Positions 36,876 through 49,473 of a stretch of DNA of 64,000 nucleotides are shown here, piece by piece. The position numbers were made by a program, and so were the translations under genes. Within the stretch, counting starts at the first letter, position 1; each line of letters opens with the position of its first letter. Origin of the DNA: Lineus longissimus (taxonomy: Eukaryota; Nemertea; Pilidiophora; Heteronemertea; Lineidae); the NCBI RefSeq assembly GCF_910592395.1, contig NC_088308.1, positions 4,216,001 through 4,280,000 on the forward strand, read 5' to 3'. The notes beneath the pieces are model-generated. The model was not told where the DNA came from and searched no databases. It saw nothing but the letters and a program-made list of their open reading frames with translations.

Positions 36876-37398
36876 TTTATATTTTATTTTTATAATGCGT
36901 TTCTTTTCCCTTGTTATTTAGATTTTAGATATTTGAGTGGGCTCAACTTAGCATCGTTCAAAGTCTTGAAATTAACAGACGTGCTGTATATGTATGTAAA
37001 CAGTAAAAATATTAATATTCTGATTATAAAAACACTATATTTTGGCAGTGTTTTCCGCAAGTCGGTAAAGGTCGGGAAAAGTCGGTGTAGGTCGGGAATT
37101 AGTATGACCCCTTGTATCCTTTTGATTTGTTACCAGAATCTTTATCTTGGTCATTTGGAGTGGGTCTCAGGCAAGTCACTTGTCAATCATCCATACTTAT
37201 TTGTAAAATGAAGCAAGGAGTCATGGCAAGGGCAAGTCATTTGTCCATCAGTTAGAGGTCTACCTGATTGGTCCGGCTCAGGATTTCCAAATCGGTGTGC
37301 AAGTCATTGTCTTGTTGATGAGTAATCAGGAGTGGCGTCGTGAAAGTCACTTGTCTATCTTACCAGATTAAGTACAAATTGGTAAAAGGCGATCTTAA

Positions 37399-37789
37399 CA
37401 CCTTCAGCGCCGAACCACGTAGATCTCCGTGGCCCAAATCCCACCTCTTTGAGCTGGTTATCGGAGTGTCATGGACTTAATGAAAGAACTACGCCATCGC
37501 CATCTTCAGGGCAAGATAGGAACTGAAACGGTCTTTTCAGTTCCTATAGTGGCCTGAAGATGGCGATGGCGTATATCAGAACTTTGAAATGACTTCATGA
37601 AAGAACTACGCCATCGCCATCTTCAGGGCAAGGTTGGAACTGGAAAGACCTCTTCTTGTCTTTTCAGTTCCGACCTTGCCCTGAAGATGGCGATGGCGTA
37701 GTTCTTTCATGAAGTCCATGAGACTCCGATAACCAGCTTGAAGGAGAGGGGGGGGGGATTTGGGCCACGTTGGTTCGGCGCTGAAGGTG
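37399..37789. mobile_element. Foldback MITE with TTAA target site (piggyBac-like)
   Basis: The element starts CACCTTCAGCGCCGAACCAC and ends with the inverse, GTTCGGCGCTGAAGGTG, flanked on both sides by TTAA (37395-37398 and 37790-37793). The arms continue inward as a long imperfect palindrome; CTACGCCATCGCCATCTTCA occurs twice directly and its complement twice, so two nested hairpins can form. No transposase is present. A TTAA duplication is the hallmark of piggyBac-type insertion. Confidence 0.82.
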
Positions 37790-37939
37790 TTAAGTACAAA
37801 CAGGGACTTCTCGCTACGCCTTCTCACCAGTTTTATTGAAAGGACACAAGACAATACCATGAATCCATGATGATGAAATTTCCTCCACGACCTTGGATAA
37901 CAGGATAAAGAAACAAACAACTTATTAAGTCAACAAATG

Positions 37940-39708
37940 TTTATTGAAAACGTCTTACTCTGATTTCCAAATATAAATCTCCCGAATTTCAAAATACTGG
38001 AAGCTAATTCAATGAACACTACTCTATTAAAGCAAATGAGGGGCCATCCATAAAGTATGTACCTCCCTCTCACCATCAATATGGTTGCCATCTACAGGTC
38101 TGGGCACAGTAGCCCTCCCTCCCCTCAGCTGCCTACATACTTTATCTGGAAGGCCCCCAAAGAACATAACACATTTCTGATAGAACTATAATTCTTCAAC
38201 ATGATCGCATATTTTGCAGACAAGATAGCCATTTGGCACATCAGAAAATATCCCACTACATTCTAGAGATAATTTTGGACGCCACTGCCAAAGTTCCAAT
38301 GCTAAAATCCCTCACCTTGTCAATCAAATATCTTGTAAATACAAGCTGATATTCACATGTTTTGGGTATTTTCATGTCTATTGATGAGCACGCCACTGGA
38401 AATGAAAACATGTTAAAAATAAACCTATTTCAGTTGTTGTGTCAAGTTCATAAAAAAAATGATACAAACATAGCTAACATTTGGCCCTCTCGCATACTAA
38501 TCCAGCCTTCCCTTCAGGGTTCAGATCTAGTACACCATTTAAGAAGACACCGACTGGAAGACAATCAAATATGACACCACAGCAGGCAGTGTATTACACG
38601 CATAACAACACATCTTTGTCCGTGTTTATTTCTCTCCTAAAACATGAGTATTAACAATCTGGAGACCACCAACTAAACCCCTAGCGCCTGCCGATAGTAT
38701 AGTGCAACTTTAAGAATACAGTGCAAGCTGGCATGAGAAGCTATTCAGTCGTATACACAATACATACTGGTAATAATGTACTAAAGTCTGAAAAGTAGTC
38801 CATGTTTCAAGAAGCTGGACAAAATCAAGGCTGGTTGCAACAGCGGCCACCATTCTACATGTAGTATGCTCTCCAAATAATAGTTCATGTAATAATGTGC
38901 TTGGCCAAAAAGATCACAAGGTCATGGTTTTCTTGATTTCCCCAAACACCTGCTCAGTGTCTAAAAAATCGAAAGCTTCGCAATTCTTATGAACAGTAGA
39001 AAATAATGTTTTATCAAATGACAATAATATGTAAACCATGGCCTCATAAGATCGCAGCTTATCAATAGTACAAAAATTTGCCCGATTTCTATGACTAAAT
39101 CCTCACGAAAAGCTCACAAGTTGGGTCCCCAGAACATGTGATAATACATGTAAGCCCACACGTGAATCCGGCACCAGTCCTGATGAAAACTTCTGAACGA
39201 GATTACTTATAACTGACTATCATTCACAGCAGAACAGTTAAGGGCAGTACACTGCAGGCCTGGCCATATTAACTTGAAACTTGCACCCTTGCCCAAACAA
39301 GTGAAGTGAACAGCAATGTCAGTTCCTTTTTTGACACCGGAAAACTTTCGACTAGCACCATCTTGCGTTGACAACAGATTTGTTGGCAAAACTGAACTAT
39401 TCTACAAACAGCGTTCAAGGCCACAGACTAACATCAGTGTGGTGACTCATGTGGCAGACTACGTATCGTAACTTGCTGCTTGAGAGAACCATCATAGAAT
39501 TGGGCCATAATTTATAGTTTGGTAATAGGGTCATCAGGCCATCATCAGGCCTCAATCCTATCATTGTATTAACTGTGCCCCAATGCATTGAGTTCTGCTG
39601 AACCAGAGCCAAGCGAAAACACTTACAATGTGTAGTCTGTAACCTGAATCAACATGATAAACATGGGCTGACACAGAGATTCAAATTTTCAACTTGTGAC
39701 AAATTGAG
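37940..39708 (-). other. Probable 3' UTR of the RNF216-like gene
   Basis: No coding sequence. Minus-strand AATAAA signals occur at 38625-38630 and 37940-37945, which would give 3' UTRs of about 1.1 or 1.8 kb. Choice between them cannot be made from sequence. Confidence 0.4.
38040..38157. repeat. Small inverted-repeat element
   Basis: GGGGCCATCCATAAAGTATG at the left pairs with CATACTTTATCTGGAAGGCC at the right, about 22 bp with small mismatches, around an 80-bp centre. No clear target-site duplication. It lies downstream of the RNF216-like gene, possibly in its 3' UTR. Confidence 0.5.
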
Positions 39709-42700
39709 TTAGTAGTCATGATAATTATAATGCGGCAAATCATCGTTTTGAAAGTAGTCCATATTTTGAACACGCTGAGCATTTACGTAACCCTGTGGTG
39801 GTTGTGGATAATTCATTGGCCATCCGTGAGGAGGTTGGGGTGGCAATGGAGGTGGATTATTGTGACCAGGCCACTGCCTCATACCAACGACTGGTATTCT
39901 TGGAGCTCGATCCACTCTCATATCCTGGTGTCCTCGGGCTACCGCCTGTTGAAATCTTTCTTGTGCCTTGGCCATTTGCCTGCGCCTGCGCCTTCCAAAA
40001 GGTTGTGCACCATGCGCAAGTCTTTCCTCAACTTGTGCAAATGCGTCAGCTAGTCTTTCCCCTAAAGGTCCTGGATTACCTGGTCGTGGAGGTTGAGGTT
40101 GGTTTTGATTCCGTGCTGGCGCCTGACCTTGAGCTGCAGCTACAGCAGTCGGGCCATATTTTACCTTCTTTGCAGCAGGCTCATCTGGCGCCCCAATTAA
40201 CTTTTCATCATCAAACCCTGAAGAGACAAAAAACAATAAATTCAGCATAAAAATGTAATAATGGTGTTGTCGGGCATCAACTGAGCTAGAAACTAGAATG
40301 ATATGCAAAAAGGAGTGCCTTCCGACCATGGCTAAAATCAAATTGCATTTGAAACAATCAATCCTCTCACTCTAATAAGTATATCACTTGCAGATACAAC
40401 TTTACTCAAAGGATTTCATTTGAAAGAAATACTGACCTAGATCCTTCCTTGCCTTAATAGACTCCTTCTTTACCTCCTGTAGTGCTCTCTCATCGTCCTC
40501 CTAGAGAGTAAAACATTATAACATCAGACATGCAGCAATTCAACTAGGCCTTCTCCTGGTGTGGGCAAATGGAGGAAAAAGATAGTTTTCTTTGACTTCA
40601 GTAATTGCTACCTGGTACCTGTTTGAACCTGGTCACAAGGTCCCAGGCATGAGGCTCCAGGCAGGTCTCCTTGGCTAACTTTTCTTTCTCCGAGATTCTC
40701 AGGCTGTAGCACTGAATTAGCAGCTCATGCAACTCATGAAAGGTTTCAGGATAGATCAGGATTAAAGTGTTAAGTCTGATGATAGCCTCTACTGCATTGA
40801 TACCACTCTATAAACTGCAGACTGAGCTCAGATTTTTATAAGGATCTATGATAAAACCTTTCTGTAACCTTATAAAAGTGAAAGGGACCACAGGCCCGTG
40901 TGTTATTCCATCAAGTTTTGGATCAGCTTTGTAAATGACAAACTTACCTCTGGGTTACTCCACAGTGAGCAAACACTACATGTCTTACACTCCTTTTTTG
41001 GCGATCTTGGATGCCGACAGAAATGGTTATAATCGATCTGAAGCAAAACAGCATGAAAGGATTTTCCAAAAGTATTTTTAACGTAAATGACAACAATACT
41101 AATTAGAAGGGACAAGATCATTTTCGGGACACCTGCATGGGCCAAAAGCTGCTGGAATGATTGAAGATCGATATTCTTGTGTTGGACACTTGGCCATTGC
41201 AGGAAAATTGACCGTATGTGGAGTGGCACGGGCGAGGCCTCGAACCACATTCTTCCGATCACAGGTCAGATGCTCTTCTGCTGTGCCACCATGCTCCCAC
41301 AAAAGAAAGGGTGACCTTTCTTCATACTAAACTGAACTGAAAAGCTACCGCAACATTTAAGTCGATGTCAGTGTTCAGGAAACAAAAGAACCAATTGCTA
41401 CGTGACATCAAATTTTGTAGAGGGATACTTCCTTTCAATATCCGTTGATTGTGCACGAATATGATTGAAATTTTGCCCAGAAATGCGTCAGATTCACAAA
41501 TTTTTACACACAGTACAATCTTTTTACTTACATTTGCCTTCCGGCAGATATAACACATTGTGGCTGAACATCGACACGTCATTTTATTGCATCCATCGCT
41601 CTTCATGAAGCTCGCCTTGCATGCCTGGCACGTACGAATCTTGGCTTGTGTCATCTTTTCTTCACTAAAAACAGACATAGAGGTTGTGAGTGACTTATTG
41701 CAGCTGAATTGAGTGCAACAAGAGAGAGTTCATATGTGACTCGCTGTACCAAAACTAGGCGCTTGTCGTATCTGAACTTGACAGGTTGATACGGACTTGT
41801 TGTTCATTTCCCTATTGTAGACCTTTTGTGAAATGTGACCAAATCAGTTTGTAATAGATTTCACAAAAGGTCTACAATAGGGAAATGAACAACAAGTCCG
41901 TATCAACCTGTCAAGTTCAGATGCGACAAGCGCCTAGTTTTGGTAGAGCGAGTCACATATACACCAGACCTGCCTCAATGAGCCAGAATACTGGCCAACG
42001 GACACCTGCTCTGAGAATCTATTGCAGAACTCTTTAGGTCAAACAATGTCATTATAGATAACGCACTGACGATCTGACAAGCATCTCAAAAATTCTGAAT
42101 GCAGAAGAAGAAGTGAAAGAACTAGACTTTTTCAATGCATTTGGATGTAAGTCGATTTCGGAAACAATACTTGTGGCAAGTGTCATCCTCATCTTCGAGT
42201 GGGCCTCTATGATATGCCGACATGCCAATCTGATGCATCACTACAACTATGTTCAAATATCCATGTTACTTACAAGGTCGTGCGTAATTTTGTCTCGTCC
42301 TTCTTTTCTAACTCATCGCACCGCTTCCCAAAGTGCTCCTCCCAATCCAGGCCACAGTGACGACACGAGGACTGAAAGACACATGAAACTGATCAGTAAC
42401 TCTGCTACAGTATACGCAATGGTCTGATCTATAGTGACATATCAGCGCTTCAAAAGAAATGTAATATGGATTTCATTTCAACTTCAATGGAGGTTTGATG
42501 GTCTGCACTCGAGATTTCCATGGTCAATTTCAAAGATATTTCCCAAAAAGGGGATTGTTCAAACCCCCAGCCAACTTGCCAACGCCGATGATGAGATGAG
42601 AGTGGAATTTTGTTTACTTGGATCATTGACTTATGATAAAGAAATAAAGAAGAGGCATACCTTTCCGCACTTTTCATTGGGGCAGACAAACACCTTGTCT

Positions 42701-45700
42701 TCAACATCTAAAACAGCTTTGAAGTCACAGAAAGGACACCTGAAAGTTGAAAGGCACAAAACGTTTTTCAATCAAACGCAGACATTCATTTTCAATGACG
42801 TTGTTATAGAATTCAATTTTCAGTACGACAAGTGTTTGAAAGGGTCTTGCAAACAGCTCAGACTCAGACCCATTGACTGGTGGCTCTGATGATTGTGCAT
42901 TGACTTGAATGCCGTCCAAGGACCAGCTAACACACCAAATTTTGGTGACTTTTTTCATTTTGCAGATTTCGCCAATATTGACTGCCCTACTCACCCAACT
43001 AAGTTATCAATACCCGCCAAATTGATCGCTTCCTCTTGGCATCTGTCATCGTACTGATGAAGAATCTTATCAGAGAGAGTGCTTTCCAGCTGACCTGAAG
43101 CAAACATGATGGACTAATTAGGGACTACGATAAACAAAGTGCACAGTCAAGAAAAGTGTAGCATTGACAAATATTTCCAAATATATCCAAGGAAACAAAG
43201 AAACTACATCCTCCAGAAGCATCGAAGTACTATGAACTTAGTAATATAGCATTTCTAAACAAATGTTCGTCACTCACAAAGACCAGTATTTGCCAAAAAA
43301 ATTGGCAATGCGAAGGGCAACAGTACTCTATGACAGAGAGTGGCACGGGTTTTAATTTCACAATAACCAGGTTGTTGCAAAAACGCAGAATTAAAATGCA
43401 AGCAAAATGTTTCTGGTTTACAGTACTTACTTCGTGGGAATGATGCTGAACATCCATCTGTCATGCAAGATAGGCTCATCTGGAAAGAATAAGCAAAGAG
43501 CAACTGCTTAACATTTCTTGAGTGTACAGAATACGTGCATCCATGAAAAATAATTAACGCCAAATCCCCTTCGCAATGACCTATGCAACGCTTGGCGAGA
43601 TCTCACTCACCTTGCCCTGACCAAACACCGCCTCCTGAGCATATCTCTGCAGGCAATCCCGGCAGAAGAGATGTCCCTCATAACACTGTATCATCCTCTC
43701 GAAGGCCACTTCACAATAGCAGCACCCGCACTCAATTAACTGATCAGTTTCTTCGTACTCTTTCTCGTTGATTTCATTTGCTAGCTTCTCATCCTTTTCC
43801 TGTAAAAACATAACATGTCCAGTACACAGCGGCAAAATGAACACGAGGAGCCTAACCTCAAGCTCTTCCGAAAGCATCCGGTGAACTCTTCAAAACTGCC
43901 CTTTTCATACAAGAGATTCTGTAAATAGAACTCCTTAAAGGGGTCAATCAACATTTTAACACCCATTTCATCAAATGCAAAATGTTATCTTATGATATTG
44001 CAAGGCATTTGCCCAAGATTTCACCTCACAAGATGGGTCGCCACCACAGCTCCCAAGACTTTTCCCTAATGAATACAAAACCAATTACCTCACTCTCCTT
44101 CTTCTCCTGATTCTTCATGTACTGGATCTCTTTCTGTAACTCCGGATGGACGCCTACAGCAGCACTAGGTCTCATCTGGCGGCCGTTTTTGAGTAAACGG
44201 ACCGTCCATTCGGCGCTAGGACCGTTAGCTGTAAGAACAATATAAGACTTAATGAGTATCATCAATGTTGGCTGATGTCCTTCGATCTCTTGGAAATGTG
44301 AAGTTCTCTAACATGTAAGCCTACCTTTTTTCAAGCGCATCTTGATTGGAGATAATGTCTTTTCTTGTGGACTACTGAATTTCTTTTGCTTCTTGGCTTC
44401 TGAAATATAAAAAGAAAGGAGATATTGAACAGGGAGGAGGCAAATCACCAAGGGAGTATTTCAGTTTTATATTTGCAAAACAGAGGATAAAGAAACAAGA
44501 TGAAGAGGTGATGGTGAAGGCTTGAGCCCAGTTATCACTTTTAACCAAAAGAGCCTTATATATTTTTGCTTCCAACCATCACAAATTCTGATTGGGCCTT
44601 GTTTCTGGATAGCCATATCTTTGAATTGAAAACAAATTTCAACACACACTTTTTAAGTTGGTTCAAAGCTTTGGCTTAGAAGAGATCAAAGGACAGAGAT
44701 GTTTGCACAGTGATTCAAGACATACAGGACTCACCTTCAAGTACATCTGCAGCCTGTAGATTATCATCAAGACATTTCTTGGCGTGACTATAGTGTTGGC
44801 CATAGAAGTTTACAATTTTGTGCAAATCTTGAACTGGTACCTAAAGGAGATAAGAAACACAAAATACTTAAGGGTGGTTGAGGCCTAGACTGGTCTTGGG
44901 TAACACTTGACGGGAGTAACCACCAGTGATAGAAGACCATCATGATGCAGAAGTAAGTAAGTACTTTCAGAGCCTAGGTCTCGATAGACTAGAGGCAGTC
45001 CGTGGTATTACAGAGCACGTGCTCAAACTGGACTAGTTAATAATTCAAGAAGATGGCAGTTTCCATTTGAACAAGACAAAACAATGAATGTCATGCGACT
45101 ATTGAAGAAGCAACAATCAAGGAAGCAAATGCTGTCTCTTCATCTGTACAACACAATCAGCACACCTAAAGCACCGGCAGACAAGCAATTTTTGTTGCTG
45201 CAACCTGCAATTGTAATATCGGAGATATGTGACAAAAAGATGTCTAATTGTGCACAAAATTAGCAGGTAACTGACTAATCTACTGTCTACAGGCCAAACA
45301 AGGCATCAAGATGAGAGAGAAAAAAAATGTGAAACCAATGTATTGTAAAGGTTTGTCACAATATTCTCACCAGAATAGTACAATGTAACTCTAAACACAA
45401 GCAAAACACCAAGGCCAAAAAAGTCAGATAAGTTTGCCACCAAAGCATAAGCATATTGAACTTAGACCATTACAACCACAGGGATGGAGGAGGTGGAGCA
45501 AGGGAGGGAAAGCCGTACATCCAACTGAAGGCTCAATTTAACTTCAAGTGAATAATTTCAAGTGAAAATCTTCGTGGTCACTTTTAATTACAGCAACGGG
45601 AGGAACAAGGAGACAACAGAACTGAGCATCAAACTTCTTATATGGCACTATGATACTGTAGGGCTGTACTGTCTCAAAGTGCTTGACATTCTTTCCCAAG

Positions 45701-47881
45701 CCTGATCCAGTAACTTGCCCATAGAAACCAAGTGGGCACACTTGGCTATTTCAGGCCAGTTGAAAGTGACAGTGGCACTGGCACTGGCGGAGCTAGAAAT
45801 AGAACTGAAATAGAACTGAATGTCGTAACTGAAGTTTACAACAACGTTCACTGGTCACTGGTGTTGGGACCTTGTGTTCGTTTGAACAGTCTGGCGAAAT
45901 CTTTGACTTACCCTTAGGTACTGATTCTTGAGTGCATCAAATGCTGCACTGTATCCATAGGCTGGGCGCACAGAGAGGTCAGCAGAGTTTAAATAATCAG
46001 GAAGTTTTTCAGTCTGAAAGACAGTTGCCCCATTATTCATGTATTCCAATTCAATGTTAGTATGTCAGAATGAGGTCCTTACAGTCAAATGGTAGGACAA
46101 GTATCTGACATTAAGTATTCAGCAAAGGTCAGCAGCTCAGCCTAATTTCCAACCCTTCGTTGGAACAGAACTTGCTCAGCAAGAATGCCGAGCAGTCGAG
46201 CCATTTAGCAAATAATTGTATTGCCTACAACTCTGAGATGATAAGGAAAACAGGGTTGAACTGCTGTTAACTATTACCAAGTGAATAGTGAATAGAAGGT
46301 GTTAGAAGGAAAAAACTTTGCCAGTCAAGAGCATGCCATTCAACATATCATCAAGATTGAGAATAGGCATTGCAGGCAGCTTGTTCTATGGCAAAACACA
46401 GTTAGTATCACAGGCTGAGCCAGGGTTATATTGCAATAGGAGCCTCTGGACTTACGGACGACAAGAACAGAATAGAAATGTGAATCAATAAATGGAAGAG
46501 TGCATCAATAAAGCAAGGCATAAAGCAAAAATGTTGGAAGCTTGCATCAACAAAATGGAAGAATGCATCAACTAATGGAAGCATGCATCTATACAAATGG
46601 AAGAAGGCATCAACAAATAGAAGCGTGCATCAACAAATGGAAGCATGCATCAACAAATGGAACCATGCATCAACAAATGGAACCATGCATCAACAAATGG
46701 AAGAAGGCATCAATGAATGGAAGAAGGCATCAACAAATAGAAGCGTGCAACAACAAAGGGAAGCATGCATCAACAACTTGAAGCGTGCACTATCTCATAC
46801 GTCAGCTACCTTGGACCCACTAGCTGCAGCAGCAGGTTTCACCCCCTTAGCCCTGGCCTCAGGTGGCATCTCTAGAAGGATGGTGGCTATTGCGTCCTCA
46901 TTGTTCCCTTCTTCTAGCTTACGGAGGATGAAGTTCCTGTCAGCTTTAGGGAAGATTTCCAACTGGAAGTAATGTACGAAATAACGATAGTCTAAAGTAC
47001 TAATAGTAATACATGTAATAACAAATCAAATCTGCACAAATTATACCAACAAAGGTATCAGAATTTTCTGTTATCTGAAATCACTTACCCCACTACCTGC
47101 CAATGACATTGCTGCACCTTTTAAAAAGGCACAGTGCCTTAAAAATGTCTGTGTATTCCCCTTGGCCCATCCATGAAACTGAACACTGGCTTGCACTATC
47201 ATTCTTAAACCATATTTAACAAGATTCTTTAGGTGACTGCCAAAGTCATAAATTTCCCAACGAAAAAGCGCTTAAAAGAAGTATCACAAAAACACCTACC
47301 AGGCCTTTAGCCGTCTTCTCATTGAAGTTTTGAGCAATCTGCTCATCATTCATCACTTCATGTACGGGATGGCCCTGGAATGACACGAGTCGAAAAAGAT
47401 GACAGTCAAATTACAAAAATAAATTGGAACAGTAGAGCTAGGACCAACTATGAGCCAAACCAACTGCTACAAACAATGGATGCTGCAACTGAAAGAGACT
47501 GTATGAATAGGTATTTCTCATCAGTCTTAACTGCCCCCCCCCCCCCCCGAGATGTTATAAATGCTATAAAAAAAGACTACTTTGGGCAGGTAAAGTCTGT
47601 CCTATTGATCACAAGTTACAGCAATCACCAATTTTTATTACAGGCATTGTCACATGCTACAACAAATTCTTTCAAGTCACAAAAATCTCTCCTCGCAGGA
47701 TGAGCAACTGAATTCCAGCCCCACCCCTCGAAATTGTGACATCACTTTACTCTCTGACGAGTTCATGGCAATATCCCAGAGGTCAAATTAACATGGGAGG
47801 ACAGACTAAGTACAAATATGAAATGTCAAACTTTAGAAGGGAGCCTACCTGTAACGCATTCTCTTGAATTTGAACTGCCAT
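39709..47881 (-). CDS. RNF216: RBR E3 ubiquitin ligase, RNF216/TRIAD3-like
   Basis: Sixteen exons in minus order: 47881-47849, 47374-47300, 46962-46810, 46013-45912, 44840-44735, 44399-44325, 44228-44089, 43799-43611, 43479-43431, 43094-42995, 42739-42661, 42371-42274, 41664-41532, 41037-40948, 40500-40437, 40217-39709. They join in phase to 664 residues from the first ATG. RING1 begins [20 protein letters not shown] with [18 protein letters not shown]; the in-between domain has [10 protein letters not shown] and [15 protein letters not shown]2 has [20 protein letters not shown], whose Cys in DGCNK aligns with the RBR catalytic Cys; then HFCRHPRSP as in RNF216. An upstream [20 protein letters not shown] segment looks CUE-like. 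The tail is Pro/Gln-rich. RNF216 ubiquitinates signalling proteins in the cytosol. The frame is open upstream of the ATG and may continue from the next feature. Confidence 0.9.
41735..41957. mobile_element. Foldback MITE with TA target site in an RNF216-like intron
   Basis: Arms of about 100 bp are near-perfect inverse copies, beginning TGTGACTCGCTGTACCAAAA and ending with AGCGAGTCACA, around a 24-bp centre. TA dinucleotides flank both ends (41733-41734 and 41958-41959). Arms and TA duplication fit a Tc1/mariner-type non-autonomous element. No protein-coding content. Confidence 0.75.
46482..46790 (+). repeat. 20-bp minisatellite in an RNF216-like intron
   Basis: About fifteen units of ATGGAAGCATGCATCAACAA and close variants (AACC, AAGAAGG, AGAAGCGTG) run head to tail. 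It ends about 20 bases from the exon at 46810-46962, close to the splice donor. It is transcribed as intron. Confidence 0.9.
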
Positions 47882-48297
47882 CGGACAAACCAACTAAGTC
47901 TCAAGTTAACACTGTTAACAGATGAAATCACCAATTGGCACTTTTACCCCACCATGCCAGTATTCAAGTGTCTTGAAACTAAGAGCAGGCAGAAACTACC
48001 AGCACATGGCACAATCAGGGCCACAAATACACTGTAGTACAACAGACAATGGTTCAACAGCATTCCTTGGTTCGCTGAACAAGTCTCACAGAGCATTGAC
48101 ACTAGACTAACTTTAAAAGACAGACCCAGTCACACCCTGGGTTTTGCAACTGTTTTTAAATTTGACTAATATCTGATCTAGGCTCAGTCCACATCCTGCT
48201 GACCATAAAAAGACTTCATTTATTTCTCCAGTCAGTGGGGAGAAATGGCTGTTAACAGCCAGGTGAACCATATTTTGGTGTTTGGACTAAACATGGA

Positions 48298-48463
48298 GGG
48301 CCGAATTTACAAAGGGTGTTTAGCTTAAAACAGCTTTTAATGTCTGAATAGACAGAGTCAGGGCCTTGCAGGGTTTCTTCATGAAAACCGCATTAGGCCC
48401 TGAAACTGATTATGTAGAATTTACACGCGTCTAACTCTTAAACACCCTTCGTAAATTCGGCCC
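48298..48463. mobile_element. MITE with 25-bp inverted ends, Harbinger-like
   Basis: GGGCCGAATTTACAAAGGGT (extending to GTTTA) at the left pairs with ACCCTTCGTAAATTCGGCCC at the right with one mismatch. GGA flanks both sides (48295-48297, 48464-48466), a possible 3-bp target-site duplication. GGGCC-type ends and 3-bp duplications suggest the PIF/Harbinger group, though GGA is not its usual TWA target. Confidence 0.65.
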
Positions 48464-49473
48464 GGAGACGCTGACACTTTTAAAGTCTTTTGGATGTCTT
48501 AAACAAACAAATACATTATGGTTGGCAAGAACTTATCATACTTTTACCTTCAACAAACTGATGAACTTCTTTAAATCCATTGGAGGTTTGGTGATTGCTC
48601 AATATAATGTCTTTAAATATTTTTAATGACACATTTTGGCTAGATTTTTGCCAAAGAGATCGTTTGAAGTCAGCACAATAAGAATGCGAGAAACACACAA
48701 GAGTATGTAAGTGCATGAGTTAAGTAAGTAAGCAGGTGAGGACTTGCAGGATGAGAGGCCACACTTGCAGGTGAATAGGTTACACCTCTAGGGCCTAGGG
48801 ATATGCACTGCTTGAGCATGTCACTCAGCTTCTACTTGACTGAATTGAGAGAGCAGCTCGATTTCGGTGGAAATGTCACCAGCTATAGTATTTTGGTAAG
48901 ACAAAACTTAATGCACACCCACACTTATAAGAATTGATAATCGATTTAGAAAGTTTCTAATTCATAGTTTCAAGGAGGTGACTTCTATTTTTATCAACTT
49001 GATAACTGTCTATTTTGAGACATGGGCATTGTTATTACCGGTAATTGGTTAGTTGTTGTTGTTACATTATTAGGATTATAATGCCTATATGCCCTGAAAG
49101 GTACCTGACACGCATTGCCATCCCCAGAAATTTATCAAAGTATGCTTCCTTGGTACACTCTATTCTCCAACCACAAACCACAATAGAATGAGGAATGTTT
49201 AAGATGTGGATGTACATTTGTATGCAGGTACTTGATTAGATATGAACCAGAAACTTGCAAACTAAAGTAACTGCCAGAAAATTATGAGAGCTATTGAAAT
49301 GAAATCTTTTTAGCACAAGATTACATTAGTACAGTACTATGAGAGTCGGTTAAAATTTGTCAAGAAAACTGTTCATTATTTAGCTTGAAGAAAGCGAACC
49401 AACAAGAAAATTATACGCATGTCAAAAGAGAAACAGTAAGTGAAAACAGGCAGAGAGAGAGGAAGTAACTCAC

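Noticed and set aside
48544-48716. Open minus-strand segment QNVSLKIFKDIIL with a donor at 48544
   Set aside because: Its phase (1) does not fit the next RNF216-like exon, which must be entered at phase 0; a shorter version starting MDLKKFISLLK is in phase but weak.
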